From: Symploca sp. SIO1C2
GTDB lineage: Bacteria > Cyanobacteriota > Cyanobacteriia > Cyanobacteriales > Coleofasciculaceae
Length of the DNA: 59,886 nucleotides
Assembly (NCBI GenBank): GCA_010672925.1
Contig: JAAHFP010000038.1
Coordinates: 1-59,886, forward strand
Reading direction: 5' to 3'
In this document: piece by piece, positions 9,401 to 23,767 of the stretch
Position numbering within the stretch: position 1 is the stretch's first letter
How the letters are laid out: every line of letters begins with the position of its first letter
Translations under genes and position numbers: made by a program
The notes under the pieces: generated by a model
The model's database searches: none
What the model saw: the letters and a program-made list of their open reading frames with translations, nothing else
Told to the model about the DNA's origin: nothing

Positions 9401-12400
9401 ATTACTTGAAATATAGGTGTGTAACTGAGACTGCGTTCTGGTTGTAATGCTTCTACTAACTGCTCGAAGGGTAAATCTTGATGAGCGTGAGCATCCAGAG
9501 AAGTCTGCCTTATCTGATGCAATAATTCAGTAAAACTGGGATTGTCTTCAAATTGGGTGCGCAACACTAATGTATTGACAAAAAAGCCAATTAATCCTTC
9601 TATTTCACTGCGGTTGCGGTTAGCAATTGGTGTTCCGATAACAATATCTTCTTGACCACTATAGCGATAGAGTAAGATGCTATATGCAGCAAATAGGGTC
9701 ATAAATAGAGTCACCCCCAACTCTTGACTCAGATTCTTGAGTTGTTGTGTGAATTCGACTCCAAGCTCAAAAAACTCTTTACCTCCTTTGGAAGTCTGCA
9801 CTGTTTGACGAGGATAGTCTGTGGGTAATTCTAATAGAGGTGGTGCTCCGGCTAACTGTTGTTTCCAGTAATTTAGTTGAGGTGCTAAAGCTTTAGTAGT
9901 CGTTGGTTGCCTCTGCCAGGAAGCAAAGTCAGCGTATTGAATCGGCAGTTGAGGTAAAGGTGAGGGTCTCCCTTGAGTATAAGCTCCATAAAGCACTTCC
10001 AATTCATGGCTTAATATCCCTGTTGACCAACCATCGGTAATAATATGGTGCATGGTAAGCAACAGTACATAGTCATCAGCTGCCAATTTTAAGAGAGTCA
10101 CTCGCAGCAAAGGTTCGTTGGCAAGATTAAAGAGTTGTTGAATTTCTTGCTCAGCCAAGCGTTGTACTTCAGTTAGTTGTTTTCCTTTGGGGAAATGTTG
10201 TAAATCAATAATGGGCAGTGGTAAATCCAGTTCAGGAAGAATTACTCTTACAGTCGAGCCATCCACAGTTTTAAAATTAGTACGTAAATTCTCATGACGG
10301 CGGACTATTTCTTGCAATGCCCGCTGCAATATTTCTACTTGTAGTACACCTCTTAGATGCAATCCTTCTTGCTCATTATAAGTAGCACTTCCTTCCTGTA
10401 ATTGAGCTAAAAACCACAATCTTTGCTCAGCAAAAGATAGGGGTAAATCTCCCTCCCGTGGAATAGGTTTGATGGCAGTTAGTTGTTGGCGATTTGCAGC
10501 TAAGATATCTGCACTGAACTCTGCTATAGTGGGAGACTCAAACAACCGATGGAGCGATAATTCGATACTGAAAGTATCTCTGACCCGTGAAATCAGTTGA
10601 GTTGCTTGGATGGAATCTCCTCCTAACATAAAGAAGTTGTCTAATACTCCTACCTCATTCAGACTCAATACTTCTGCCCAAATATCTGCAAGAATTTCTT
10701 CGGTAGGAGTACGGGGTGCAACTAATTCTACATCCAGAACTGGACGGGATTTATCGGGAGCAGGTAAGGCACGTCTGTCTACTTTTCCACTGGGTGTTAA
10801 TGGTAGTTTATCCAGTATAACAAACGCCGAAGGCATCATATAATCCGGCAGTTTTTCTGTAAGAAAATTCCGCAGCTGAGGGATTAATTGACTGGGTTGG
10901 GAGCTGGTATAGGGTTGGTTGGCATAAGCACTCCAACGTTGAAGTTGCAGTTGTTGTGGAGAAATGATTGTACTATCTGGAATAATATCGGTATCTTCTC
11001 GCACAAATACCACATCATAGTAACCATCACCACCATTACCTGACCAAGTAATGTTAATTTGATAAGGAACATTGGGTAGTAGTTGCCACCAATTTTCCGG
11101 TTCAATTCCATTGGTAGTAATCTGTTGGTGTAGTTCCCCTACAGTTTCAGGACAATCAGGACTAGCTAATAATTTTATGGCTTGCATATCTGCCCAAATT
11201 CTAGCATTGGGAACTTGGGTAATTACTAGCATTTCTGGGGAAGCTTCTTCTAGTTTTTGAAAAACAGTAGCTATAGTTAAATTATCCTGCTGCCAGTTGA
11301 CAAATACTGGTGGAGTTGTGGGAAGATAGACTTTTTTTTCTACATGGAGAACTACATCATAACGAAAACGAGTCAGCTCGTTTTGGTAATGCCCACGCTT
11401 GAGTTGAATTTCGACATGGCTAATTTGGGGCAAATGCTCCTTGAGGGCAAGAAAAAATTCTGGAGCGATGTTGAGTTTTTTTGTTTGTGCTGTCTGCTTG
11501 TGAATGCGATCGCGTAATTCTACTGTAGAGAGAGAAGCAGAAGCTTGAGTCCGTTGCACTGATGTGTGAAAAGCTTCTAGTAAGGAAAAACTCTCTATAT
11601 CCCCAATAAAAACTCTACCTCCTGGTTGCACTAACTGCACTACTTGTTCGATAACGTGCACCAGATAATCCATGTTAGGGAAAAACTGGATCACTCCATT
11701 AATAATCACCGTGTCAAAGGATGCAGCAGTCATGCCCTTAAGTTCATCTGCTGCACTGTGATGGAGGGTTACCGATGTTGCTAAAGGGCTATCCTGAATC
11801 TGGTGCTCAATATAGTTAAGTCCTGCCGAGGCAATATCAGTACCGTAGTACTCCTGACAATGGGGCGCAATCTGGAATAGCAGCAAACCTGTACCGCAAC
11901 CAATTTCCAGTACTCGTTGAGGTTGTAGGGACAGAATTCTTTCTACTGTAAAGTCAATCCACTCCTGTACCTGCTCCTCTGGCAGCGCTTTGCCTGTATA
12001 GCTATCGTACCAACCACCAAGATGCACACCTGATTCCCAATCATCGGTAGGCTTTCCGTAGGCTTCATCCCAAATTTTTTCCCATTGCTGAACTTGCTCT
12101 GTTTCTCTGCTACCATCTAATTTGCTCGATTCTGGTGCTTCTCCAACAGATACAACATAAGCTACCAGACGTTTATCCCCTGGAATATCTTCCCGAACTA
12201 CCACTGCCGCTTGTTTCACGGTAGGATATTGATTCAACACCACCTCAAGTTCTCCAATTTCAATGCGGTAGCCACGAATTTTTACTTGAGCGTCGATACG
12301 ACCAAAAAATTGAATATTACCATCAGGTAGGTAACGGGCTAAGTCGCCGGTTTTGTATAAATGGGAAGAAAATTCTGGGTTGAAGGGGTTGGCAATGAAT

Positions 12401-13578
12401 CTATCATTGGTTAGTTCCTTTTGATTAATATAGCCCCGCGCCAAACAAACCCCACCAACATATAACTCCCCAGCTACACCAATGGGAACTGGTTGTAGGG
12501 ACTCATTCAACAAATATATTTTAGTATTAGCAATGGGACTACCGATAGCGGGTAAAGTAGGCCAATCTTGGGGTAAACCGTTCAGGGTCAGGGCTGTTAC
12601 CACATGAGTTTCTGATGGGCCATATTGATTGTGTAGCGTACAATTGGGTAGCTTGGTGAAGAAATTAGAGATCGCATTAGTTACTTGTAACTGTTCCCCT
12701 GCTGTAATTACCTCTCCCAGATTCCCCGGCAGCAATTTAAAGTTTTCAGCAACTTCAGCAAGCTGTTGTAAAGCAACAAAGGGCAGGAATAGCCTTTCTA
12801 CTTCTCTATCTGCCAAGAAATGCAGCAAGGCTACTGGATCTCGTCGCACTGCTTCTGATATTAAGACTAGAGTGCCACCTCCACACCAAGTGGTAAAGAT
12901 TTCCTGAAACGAGACATCAAAACTTATAGGAGAAAATTGCAGGGTTTTGGCTTTGGGGGAAATCGTTGTCTTTGTTAGTTGCCAACAGATGAGATTAACT
13001 AGAGCCCCCTGTACCACCATTACCCCTTTCGGTTTGCCTGTGGAACCGGAGGTATAGATGACATAAGCCAAATTATCTGGGGTAGAGCGATGGGAAAGGT
13101 TACGATTACTTTGAGTTGAGATTAGCTCCCACTCTGCCTCTAGACAAATAACCTGTGCTTCACTATCAGGTAATCGCTTCAGGAATTGGTTCTGAGTTAA
13201 TAAAACTGATGCTTGGGAGTTGGCAAGCATATAAGCTAAGCGATCGCTAGGATAAGCTGGATCTAAGGGAAGATAAGCACCACCAGCTTTGAGGATGCCT
13301 AGCATGGCGATAACCATATCCAAGGAGCGCTCTATACACAGACCCACTAGCACCTCTGGTTGTACCCCCAACCCTTGCAAGTAGTGAGCTAGTTGGTTGG
13401 CGCGATCATTCAATTCCTGATAGGTTAATTGTTGCTCCTCGAACACCACTGCTATTGCATCGGGAGTTTGTTCTACTTGGGACTCAAACAACTGATGGAT
13501 ACATTGGGAATCTGGATACTCTGTAGCGGTGGAGTTCCAGTCCACTAGTAGCTGATGGTGTTTTTGTTTGGCAATCAT
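6487..13578 (-). CDS. Dimodular NRPS (NRPS-C): A(NMT)-PCP-C-A-PCP-TE
   Basis: 2363 residues. Predicted to build and release an N-methylated dipeptide. The first A domain carries YTSGSTGKPKGV at about 178 and is interrupted between A8 and A9 by a SAM methyltransferase (VLEIGCGTG about 559), the position of backbone N-methyltransferases. A10 is at about 932 and PCP1 LGGDS at about 987. The C domain has HHIITDG at about 1179. The second A domain spans about 1510-2000, PCP2 LGGHS is at about 2050, and TE has GWSMGG at about 2183 and GDHYTM at about 2336. By eye, the A1 code D-V-Q-F-I-A-Q-V-V is Pro-like and the A2 code D-T-K-D-L-G-V-G-D is Glu-like. The protein starts in a relic C-A linker (LLVDWNS) and lacks a starter C domain. 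TE and PCP2 nearly match NRPS-A; the NMT tail nearly matches NRPS-B. A repeat-derived segment (KFKIQN) sits near 7930-7960. Confidence 0.93.
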   Translation of the reverse strand: MIAKQKHHQLLVDWNSTATEYPDSQCIHQLFESQVEQTPDAIAVVFEEQQLTYQELNDRANQLAHYLQGLGVQPEVLVGLCIERSLDMVIAMLGILKAGGAYLPLDPAYPSDRLAYMLANSQASVLLTQNQFLKRLPDSEAQVICLEAEWELISTQSNRNLSHRSTPDNLAYVIYTSGSTGKPKGVMVVQGALVNLICWQLTKTTISPKAKTLQFSPISFDVSFQEIFTTWCGGGTLVLISEAVRRDPVALLHFLADREVERLFLPFVALQQLAEVAENFKLLPGNLGEVITAGEQLQVTNAISNFFTKLPNCTLHNQYGPSETHVVTALTLNGLPQDWPTLPAIGSPIANTKIYLLNESLQPVPIGVAGELYVGGVCLARGYINQKELTNDRFIANPFNPEFSSHLYKTGDLARYLPDGNIQFFGRIDAQVKIRGYRIEIGELEVVLNQYPTVKQAAVVVREDIPGDKRLVAYVVSVGEAPESSKLDGSRETEQVQQWEKIWDEAYGKPTDDWESGVHLGGWYDSYTGKALPEEQVQEWIDFTVERILSLQPQRVLEIGCGTGLLLFQIAPHCQEYYGTDIASAGLNYIEHQIQDSPLATSVTLHHSAADELKGMTAASFDTVIINGVIQFFPNMDYLVHVIEQVVQLVQPGGRVFIGDIESFSLLEAFHTSVQRTQASASLSTVELRDRIHKQTAQTKKLNIAPEFFLALKEHLPQISHVEIQLKRGHYQNELTRFRYDVVLHVEKKVYLPTTPPVFVNWQQDNLTIATVFQKLEEASPEMLVITQVPNARIWADMQAIKLLASPDCPETVGELHQQITTNGIEPENWWQLLPNVPYQINITWSGNGGDGYYDVVFVREDTDIIPDSTIISPQQLQLQRWSAYANQPYTSSQPSQLIPQLRNFLTEKLPDYMMPSAFVILDKLPLTPSGKVDRRALPAPDKSRPVLDVELVAPRTPTEEILADIWAEVLSLNEVGVLDNFFMLGGDSIQATQLISRVRDTFSIELSLHRLFESPTIAEFSADILAANRQQLTAIKPIPREGDLPLSFAEQRLWFLAQLQEGSATYNEQEGLHLRGVLQVEILQRALQEIVRRHENLRTNFKTVDGSTVRVILPELDLPLPIIDLQHFPKGKQLTEVQRLAEQEIQQLFNLANEPLLRVTLLKLAADDYVLLLTMHHIITDGWSTGILSHELEVLYGAYTQGRPSPLPQLPIQYADFASWQRQPTTTKALAPQLNYWKQQLAGAPPLLELPTDYPRQTVQTSKGGKEFFELGVEFTQQLKNLSQELGVTLFMTLFAAYSILLYRYSGQEDIVIGTPIANRNRSEIEGLIGFFVNTLVLRTQFEDNPSFTELLHQIRQTSLDAHAHQDLPFEQLVEALQPERSLSYTPIFQVMFALQNAPMAPLELPGISFNWLQIASAKAKFDLTLFMEEKEAGLIGYWEYNRDLFKPATIRRATGHFKTLLEAIITNTQVQVGELPLLTNSELHQLLVEWNDTQTTYPQDKCIHQLFEEQVERTPNAIAVVFEDKQLTYQELNQRANQLARYLQSLGVEPEVLVGICLERSLEMIIALFAILKAGGAYLPLDPNSPTKRIADIIEDAGLLVLLTAKKGVAKLLQEKVQVTCLDAAWEEIAEQSQENLPSLVTANNLAYVIYTSGSTGKPKGVAIQHHSVLNLAQGIESTIAATGGEPRFRVSLNGSLFFDTSVKQFVQLLYGRTLYIIPETIRLDSRCLLSYLQDCQIDVFDCTPSQLRQLVAEGFLTTDTAPKYVLVGGEAIDELTWTALKQNKNRHFYNVYGPTECTGDTTVSAVNKTGTRPTIGRAIAHTQTYILDQYLQPVPIGIPGELHIGGAGLARGYLNRPELTQAKFIPNPFFNSKFKIQNVKEARLYKTGDKARYLPDGNIEFIERIDNQVKIRGFRIELGEIEATLAQHPKVSSAVVISREDSTGGKRIVAYLITKEELTITDLRSFLKTKLPDYMVPAAFVLLDKIPLTPNGKLDRRALPAPDADYFSPDTNFIPPRNPVELQLCQIWSEVLNIPTLGVRDNFFDLGGHSLLAVRLMARIEKQLGIHLPLTTLFTEPTIESQATLLNSKSSLRFSSPLVPIQTTGELPPLFCVHPIGGNVLCYAELAQHLGKNQPSYGLQSVGLYGEQQPLTKIEDMAATYVQTLQEIQPNGLYYLAGWSMGGVIAWEMAQQLQAAGQEVALLALIDSYAPSKSESITDEASLANSLAADLGGLFGTELPLKQLNLEQLQPEEQLQQVFKAAKRLNLLPPEVDIEQMHHLFQVFQANRVAIAKYQPQPYSGKVALFCAGSTAEDRGWSSLSTGDLETYTIPGDHYTMLHSSYVQALAQQLETYLNQWHAC

Positions 13579-13774
13579 TGACTTTTATACTTTTGTGTGA
13601 TATAGCTGAATTTGATGCTCCTAATCCCTGACTAAGATATGTTAGGTGAGCATGAGAAAGAGTACAAGTCTGGGCAATAAGCTTTCCTCTTGTGGAACTT
13701 CGCATCCTGCTTGTCTTCATCTACAATTAAGATTGATTGAGATTTTCCAGTTGGCAATCACTGACAAACACTTT
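13579..13774 (-). promoter_or_regulatory. Leader of NRPS-C, homologous to the leaders of NRPS-A and NRPS-B
   Basis: About 195 bases upstream of the NRPS-C start are closely similar to those upstream of NRPS-B (23162-23358), and partly to those upstream of NRPS-A (30860-31020). Shared blocks on the plus strand include GTTAGGTGAGCA and TTTCCTCTTGTGGAACTT. Conservation of a non-coding leader across paralogues suggests a duplicated promoter and 5' UTR, hence co-regulation, though no specific operator is identified. The left end here joins the stump of a fourth NRPS at the unoccupied site CTTTTCAAC (13771-13779). Confidence 0.6.
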
Positions 13775-13990
13775 TCAACTGCCTCTGTTATGACTCAGGT
13801 GGCTTTCCAACTTCTGAGCTAAAACCTGAACGTGGGATGAGCGCATCATTGTATAGTGGTCACTGGGAATGGTATGGGTTTCCAACTCCCCTTTGATGAG
13901 GGTACTCCAGCCTCGGTATTCAGTGGTCGAACTAGCCTATAATAGAGCGACCTTACCAGAATAAGGCTGGGGTTGATAGTTAGCGATCGC
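13775..13990 (-). pseudogene. 3' stump of a fourth NRPS (thioesterase C-terminus)
   Basis: Read on the minus strand this encodes AIANYQPQPYSGKVAL, an in-frame TAG, then a degraded end of the TE domain (RGWSTL..., SDHYTMMRSSHVQVLAQ) terminating in HNRGS and TGA. The end closely matches that of NRPS-A (KNRGS). The catalytic GDHYTM has become SDHYTM. Homology stops sharply at the HIP1 octamer GCGATCGC (13983-13990), beyond which unrelated sequence leads to the opposite-strand OvoA-like gene. It is the remains of another cassette removed by deletion or replacement. Confidence 0.88.
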
Positions 13991-14061
13991 AAGAATCCCG
14001 GAGATTCGGCAAAGCGTTGTAAAGTATGTAAAAGTTTTCCAGAGTGACAAAGAGAGTCAGC

Positions 14062-15684
14062 ATGGCAAGGTGGTTGCAAAACGTGAAAAGTGATCGCTTG
14101 ATGGGACAGCGAGAGGAATGGTGGTGGACGGGTCAACCTCCTCAGGCTGGAGTATGTCCTGGTGTAAGATCAGATGGAAAAATTTCTTCTTTGCCTCTGC
14201 TTAATTTAAGCCAATGTACTCGACAGGAAGTATTAGACTATTTTGATAATGCCTGGACACTGACGGAGGTTCTGTTTTCTGCTCTACAAGGGGAAGAAGC
14301 TTTTTATTTGCCGCCTTATCATCAACTCCGCTATCCCTTCATTTTTTATTATGGTCACACGGCAGTATTCTATATCAATAAACTGTGCTTGGCTCGGATT
14401 CTAGAAGCACCCCTTAACGAATATTTCGAGCAACTGTTCGCAGTAGGGGTAGATGAGATGCCCTGGGATGATCTGTCCAAGAATGAGATGGACTGGCCTT
14501 CCTTCAAGGAAGTCCACGAATACCGACAGCAGGTGTACAAAACTGTTCGACACATTATCGAGACCCACTCCGGATGGGAAATCCTACCCATTACCCAAGA
14601 TAGTCCCCTCTGGGCTGTGTTAATGGGGATTGAACATGACCGAATTCATCTGGAAACTTCCTCGGTTCTGATGCGGGAGTGTCCCTTGTCTTTACTGCGT
14701 CGTCCTCAGCAGTGGCTGGATAATCATCCCTCCGCAAATAGAAAAAACTTACCCGAACTCGAGCCACAATTAGGAGTAGACTATCCAGTCAATAAAATGA
14801 TTGCTATGCCTGCGGGTGTTGTGATGTTGGGAAAACCGAGTGACTGGCCTTCTTATGGATGGGATAGCGCTTATGGTAGTCGTCAAGTGCAGGTAGGTTC
14901 ATTCCAGGCTAGCAAGTACCTGATCAGCAATGGTGAGTTTTACCAGTTTGTCAAAGCAGGTGGCTACAGTCAGCAGCATTACTGGACAGAAGATGGTTGG
15001 CGATGGCGGACAGTCCGTAACCCTAAGTGGCCTACATTTTGGGTAGCGGATGAACCTGCCAATTCCCACCAATACAAGTTGCGGACTTGTTTTGAGATTA
15101 TCGATATGCCTTGGTCTTGGCCTGTGGTAGTTAATTATCATGAGGCAAAAGCATACTGTGTCTGGCTTACTGAACAGGATGGTTCACAGATAGCTTATCG
15201 GGTGATGACTGAAGCCGAACATCATCGAATGCGCGATCCTTTGCTGAAGAGTTTAAGCGATCAAGCAGCCATAGCCCAAGACCCGGTAATGAATGCCAGT
15301 GGTCATGATATGGCTTCCAGCCAAGGGGTGAATCTCAACCTGGCTTATCCTTGTGAAATTCCTGTTGATGCCTTGCCACCAAACTCCAAGGGATTTCATG
15401 ATGTCTTCGGGAATCTTTGGCAGTGGTGTGAGGATGACTCTAATCCTCTTCCCGGTTTCAAAACCCACTATCTTTACGAAGACTTCAGTTGCCCTACTTT
15501 TGATGGTCAGCACAAGATGGTAATGGGATGTTCTTTTATTAGTACTGGGGAAGATGCCAGTATGTGGGAACGCTTTAACATTCGTCCCCATTTCTTTCAA
15601 CATGCAGGTTTCCGTTTAGTCCGTTCCGTTGAGGGTGATCCTCTTGGTAATGCGGTGAAATTGCCACCACAAAAGGATAATTAG
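14062..15684 (+). CDS. OvoA-like 5-histidylcysteine sulfoxide synthase, lacking the methyltransferase domain
   Basis: About 540 residues. Non-haem iron enzyme of the OvoA/EgtB family, which couples cysteine (or a Cys peptide) to a histidine imidazole carbon with O2. The N-terminal DinB-like domain has FIFYYGHTAVFYINKL and GVDEMPWDDL, plus the iron-binding HxxxHxE in GIEHDRIHLETSS. The C-terminal FGE/sulfatase-modifying fold has YGWDSAYGSRQVQV, LISNGEFYQFVKAGGY, VNYHEAKAYCVWL, GNLWQWCEDD and HFFQHAGFRLVRS. These patterns fit OvoA better than EgtB. Full OvoA proteins (about 700 residues or more) add a C-terminal SAM methyltransferase; this one ends right after the FGE domain, so the ovothiol N-methylation step is missing. 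Starts are possible at 14044 (GTG), 14062 and 14101 (ATG). It lies divergent to the NRPS genes. Confidence 0.88.
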   Translation: MARWLQNVKSDRLMGQREEWWWTGQPPQAGVCPGVRSDGKISSLPLLNLSQCTRQEVLDYFDNAWTLTEVLFSALQGEEAFYLPPYHQLRYPFIFYYGHTAVFYINKLCLARILEAPLNEYFEQLFAVGVDEMPWDDLSKNEMDWPSFKEVHEYRQQVYKTVRHIIETHSGWEILPITQDSPLWAVLMGIEHDRIHLETSSVLMRECPLSLLRRPQQWLDNHPSANRKNLPELEPQLGVDYPVNKMIAMPAGVVMLGKPSDWPSYGWDSAYGSRQVQVGSFQASKYLISNGEFYQFVKAGGYSQQHYWTEDGWRWRTVRNPKWPTFWVADEPANSHQYKLRTCFEIIDMPWSWPVVVNYHEAKAYCVWLTEQDGSQIAYRVMTEAEHHRMRDPLLKSLSDQAAIAQDPVMNASGHDMASSQGVNLNLAYPCEIPVDALPPNSKGFHDVFGNLWQWCEDDSNPLPGFKTHYLYEDFSCPTFDGQHKMVMGCSFISTGEDASMWERFNIRPHFFQHAGFRLVRSVEGDPLGNAVKLPPQKDN

Positions 15685-15892
15685 GGCTTGGGAGAATAAG
15701 TAACAAGTAATGAGCCCCCCAACGGGCGACGCACCACCCCCTACAAATGAAATAAACAATGTCTTTTCCTGTTCCCTAGTTTCTCAAAAGCAGTCCTAAT
15801 GACACATCAGCATCCGTTATGAAAGACTGATTCAAATCTAAAATCTAAAATCTAAAATCTAAAATTGTTTCTTAAAAGTTTTAGGGAATTTT
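15685..15892. repeat. Convergent intergenic region with (ATCTAAA)n repeat
   Basis: Separates the 3' ends of the OvoA-like gene and NRPS-B. It contains four to five tandem copies of a 7-base unit (ATCTAAA) at about 15835-15866 and no gene. No clear factor-independent terminator was seen for either gene. Confidence 0.6.
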
Positions 15893-23161
<7,269 letters not shown>

Positions 23162-23358
23162 TGACTTTTATACTTTTGTTTGATATAGCTGGGTCTACTG
23201 CTCTTAATCTCTGACTAAGATATGTTAGGTGAGCACAACAAAGAGTACAAGCATGGGCAATACGCTTTCCTCTTGTGGAACTTTGCATCCTGCCTATCCT
23301 CATCTACAATTAAGATTGGGATTTTCCAGTTGGCAATCACTAACAAACACTTTTCAAC
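23162..23358 (-). promoter_or_regulatory. Leader of NRPS-B, homologous to the NRPS-C leader
   Basis: Nearly collinear with 13579-13779, including GTTAGGTGAGCA, TTTCCTCTTGTGGAACTT, ATCTACAATTAAGATTG and the terminal CTTTTCAAC. It ends at 23358 where the TIR element begins. It probably contains the promoter and 5' UTR, but no operator is recognised. There is only a weak match to a ribosome binding site before ATGATTACC. Confidence 0.6.
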
Positions 23359-23763
23359 GGGTGAACGAAATTTTGGGTGGGATTTCTTGAGCTTTGTGCC
23401 CAAACATTATAAGTTCTCTCTTCTCCCCCAGCTCCCTCAGCTTCCTCAGCTCCCTCAGCTCCCTCAGCTCCCTCAGCTCCCTCAGCTCCCTCAGCTCCCC
23501 CAGCTCCCTCAGCTTCCTCAGCTCCCTCAGCTCCCTCAGCTCCCTCAGCTCCCTCAGCTCCCTCAGCTCCCTCAGCTCCCTCAGCTCCCTCAGCTCTCTC
23601 AGCTTCCTCAGCTCCCTCAGCTCCCTCAGCTCTCTCAGCTCCCTCAGCTCCCTCAGCTCTCTCAGCTCTCTCAGCTCCCTCAGCTCCCTCAGCTCTCTCA
23701 GCTCCCTCAGCTCCCTCAGCTCCCTCAGCTCCCTCAGCTCCCCACCCTTTTTTTCGCTCACCC
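23359..23763. mobile_element. Non-autonomous TIR element, copy 2, with 9-bp minisatellite core and exact 9-bp target duplication
   Basis: The left terminus (23359-23381) reads GGGTGAACG, AAATTTT, GGGTGGG. The right terminus (23741-23763) is CCCACCC, seven T, CGCTCACCC. As inverted repeats they agree at 18 of 23 positions. Both sides are flanked by CTTTTCAAC (23350-23358 and 23764-23772). The paralogous site at 13771-13779 carries a single CTTTTCAAC with continuous sequence through it, the empty site. The core (about 23415-23742) is some 36 copies of the 9-mer CTCCCTCAG and close variants. The element inserted at the very end of NRPS-A, and the right duplication contains that gene's TGA. Open frames across it (LPQ, ELR, EGA repeats) are spurious. 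Confidence 0.92.
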
Positions 23764-23767
23764 CTTT

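Noticed and set aside
13846-14136. Minus-strand frame of 96 residues next to the OvoA-like gene
   Set aside because: It runs in a different frame from the real TE remnant and is a shadow of the pseudogene and the opposite gene.
23415-23742. Possible CRISPR array
   Set aside because: The repeat is a 9-bp unit without spacers, and no cas genes are present. The same applies to 52174-52405.
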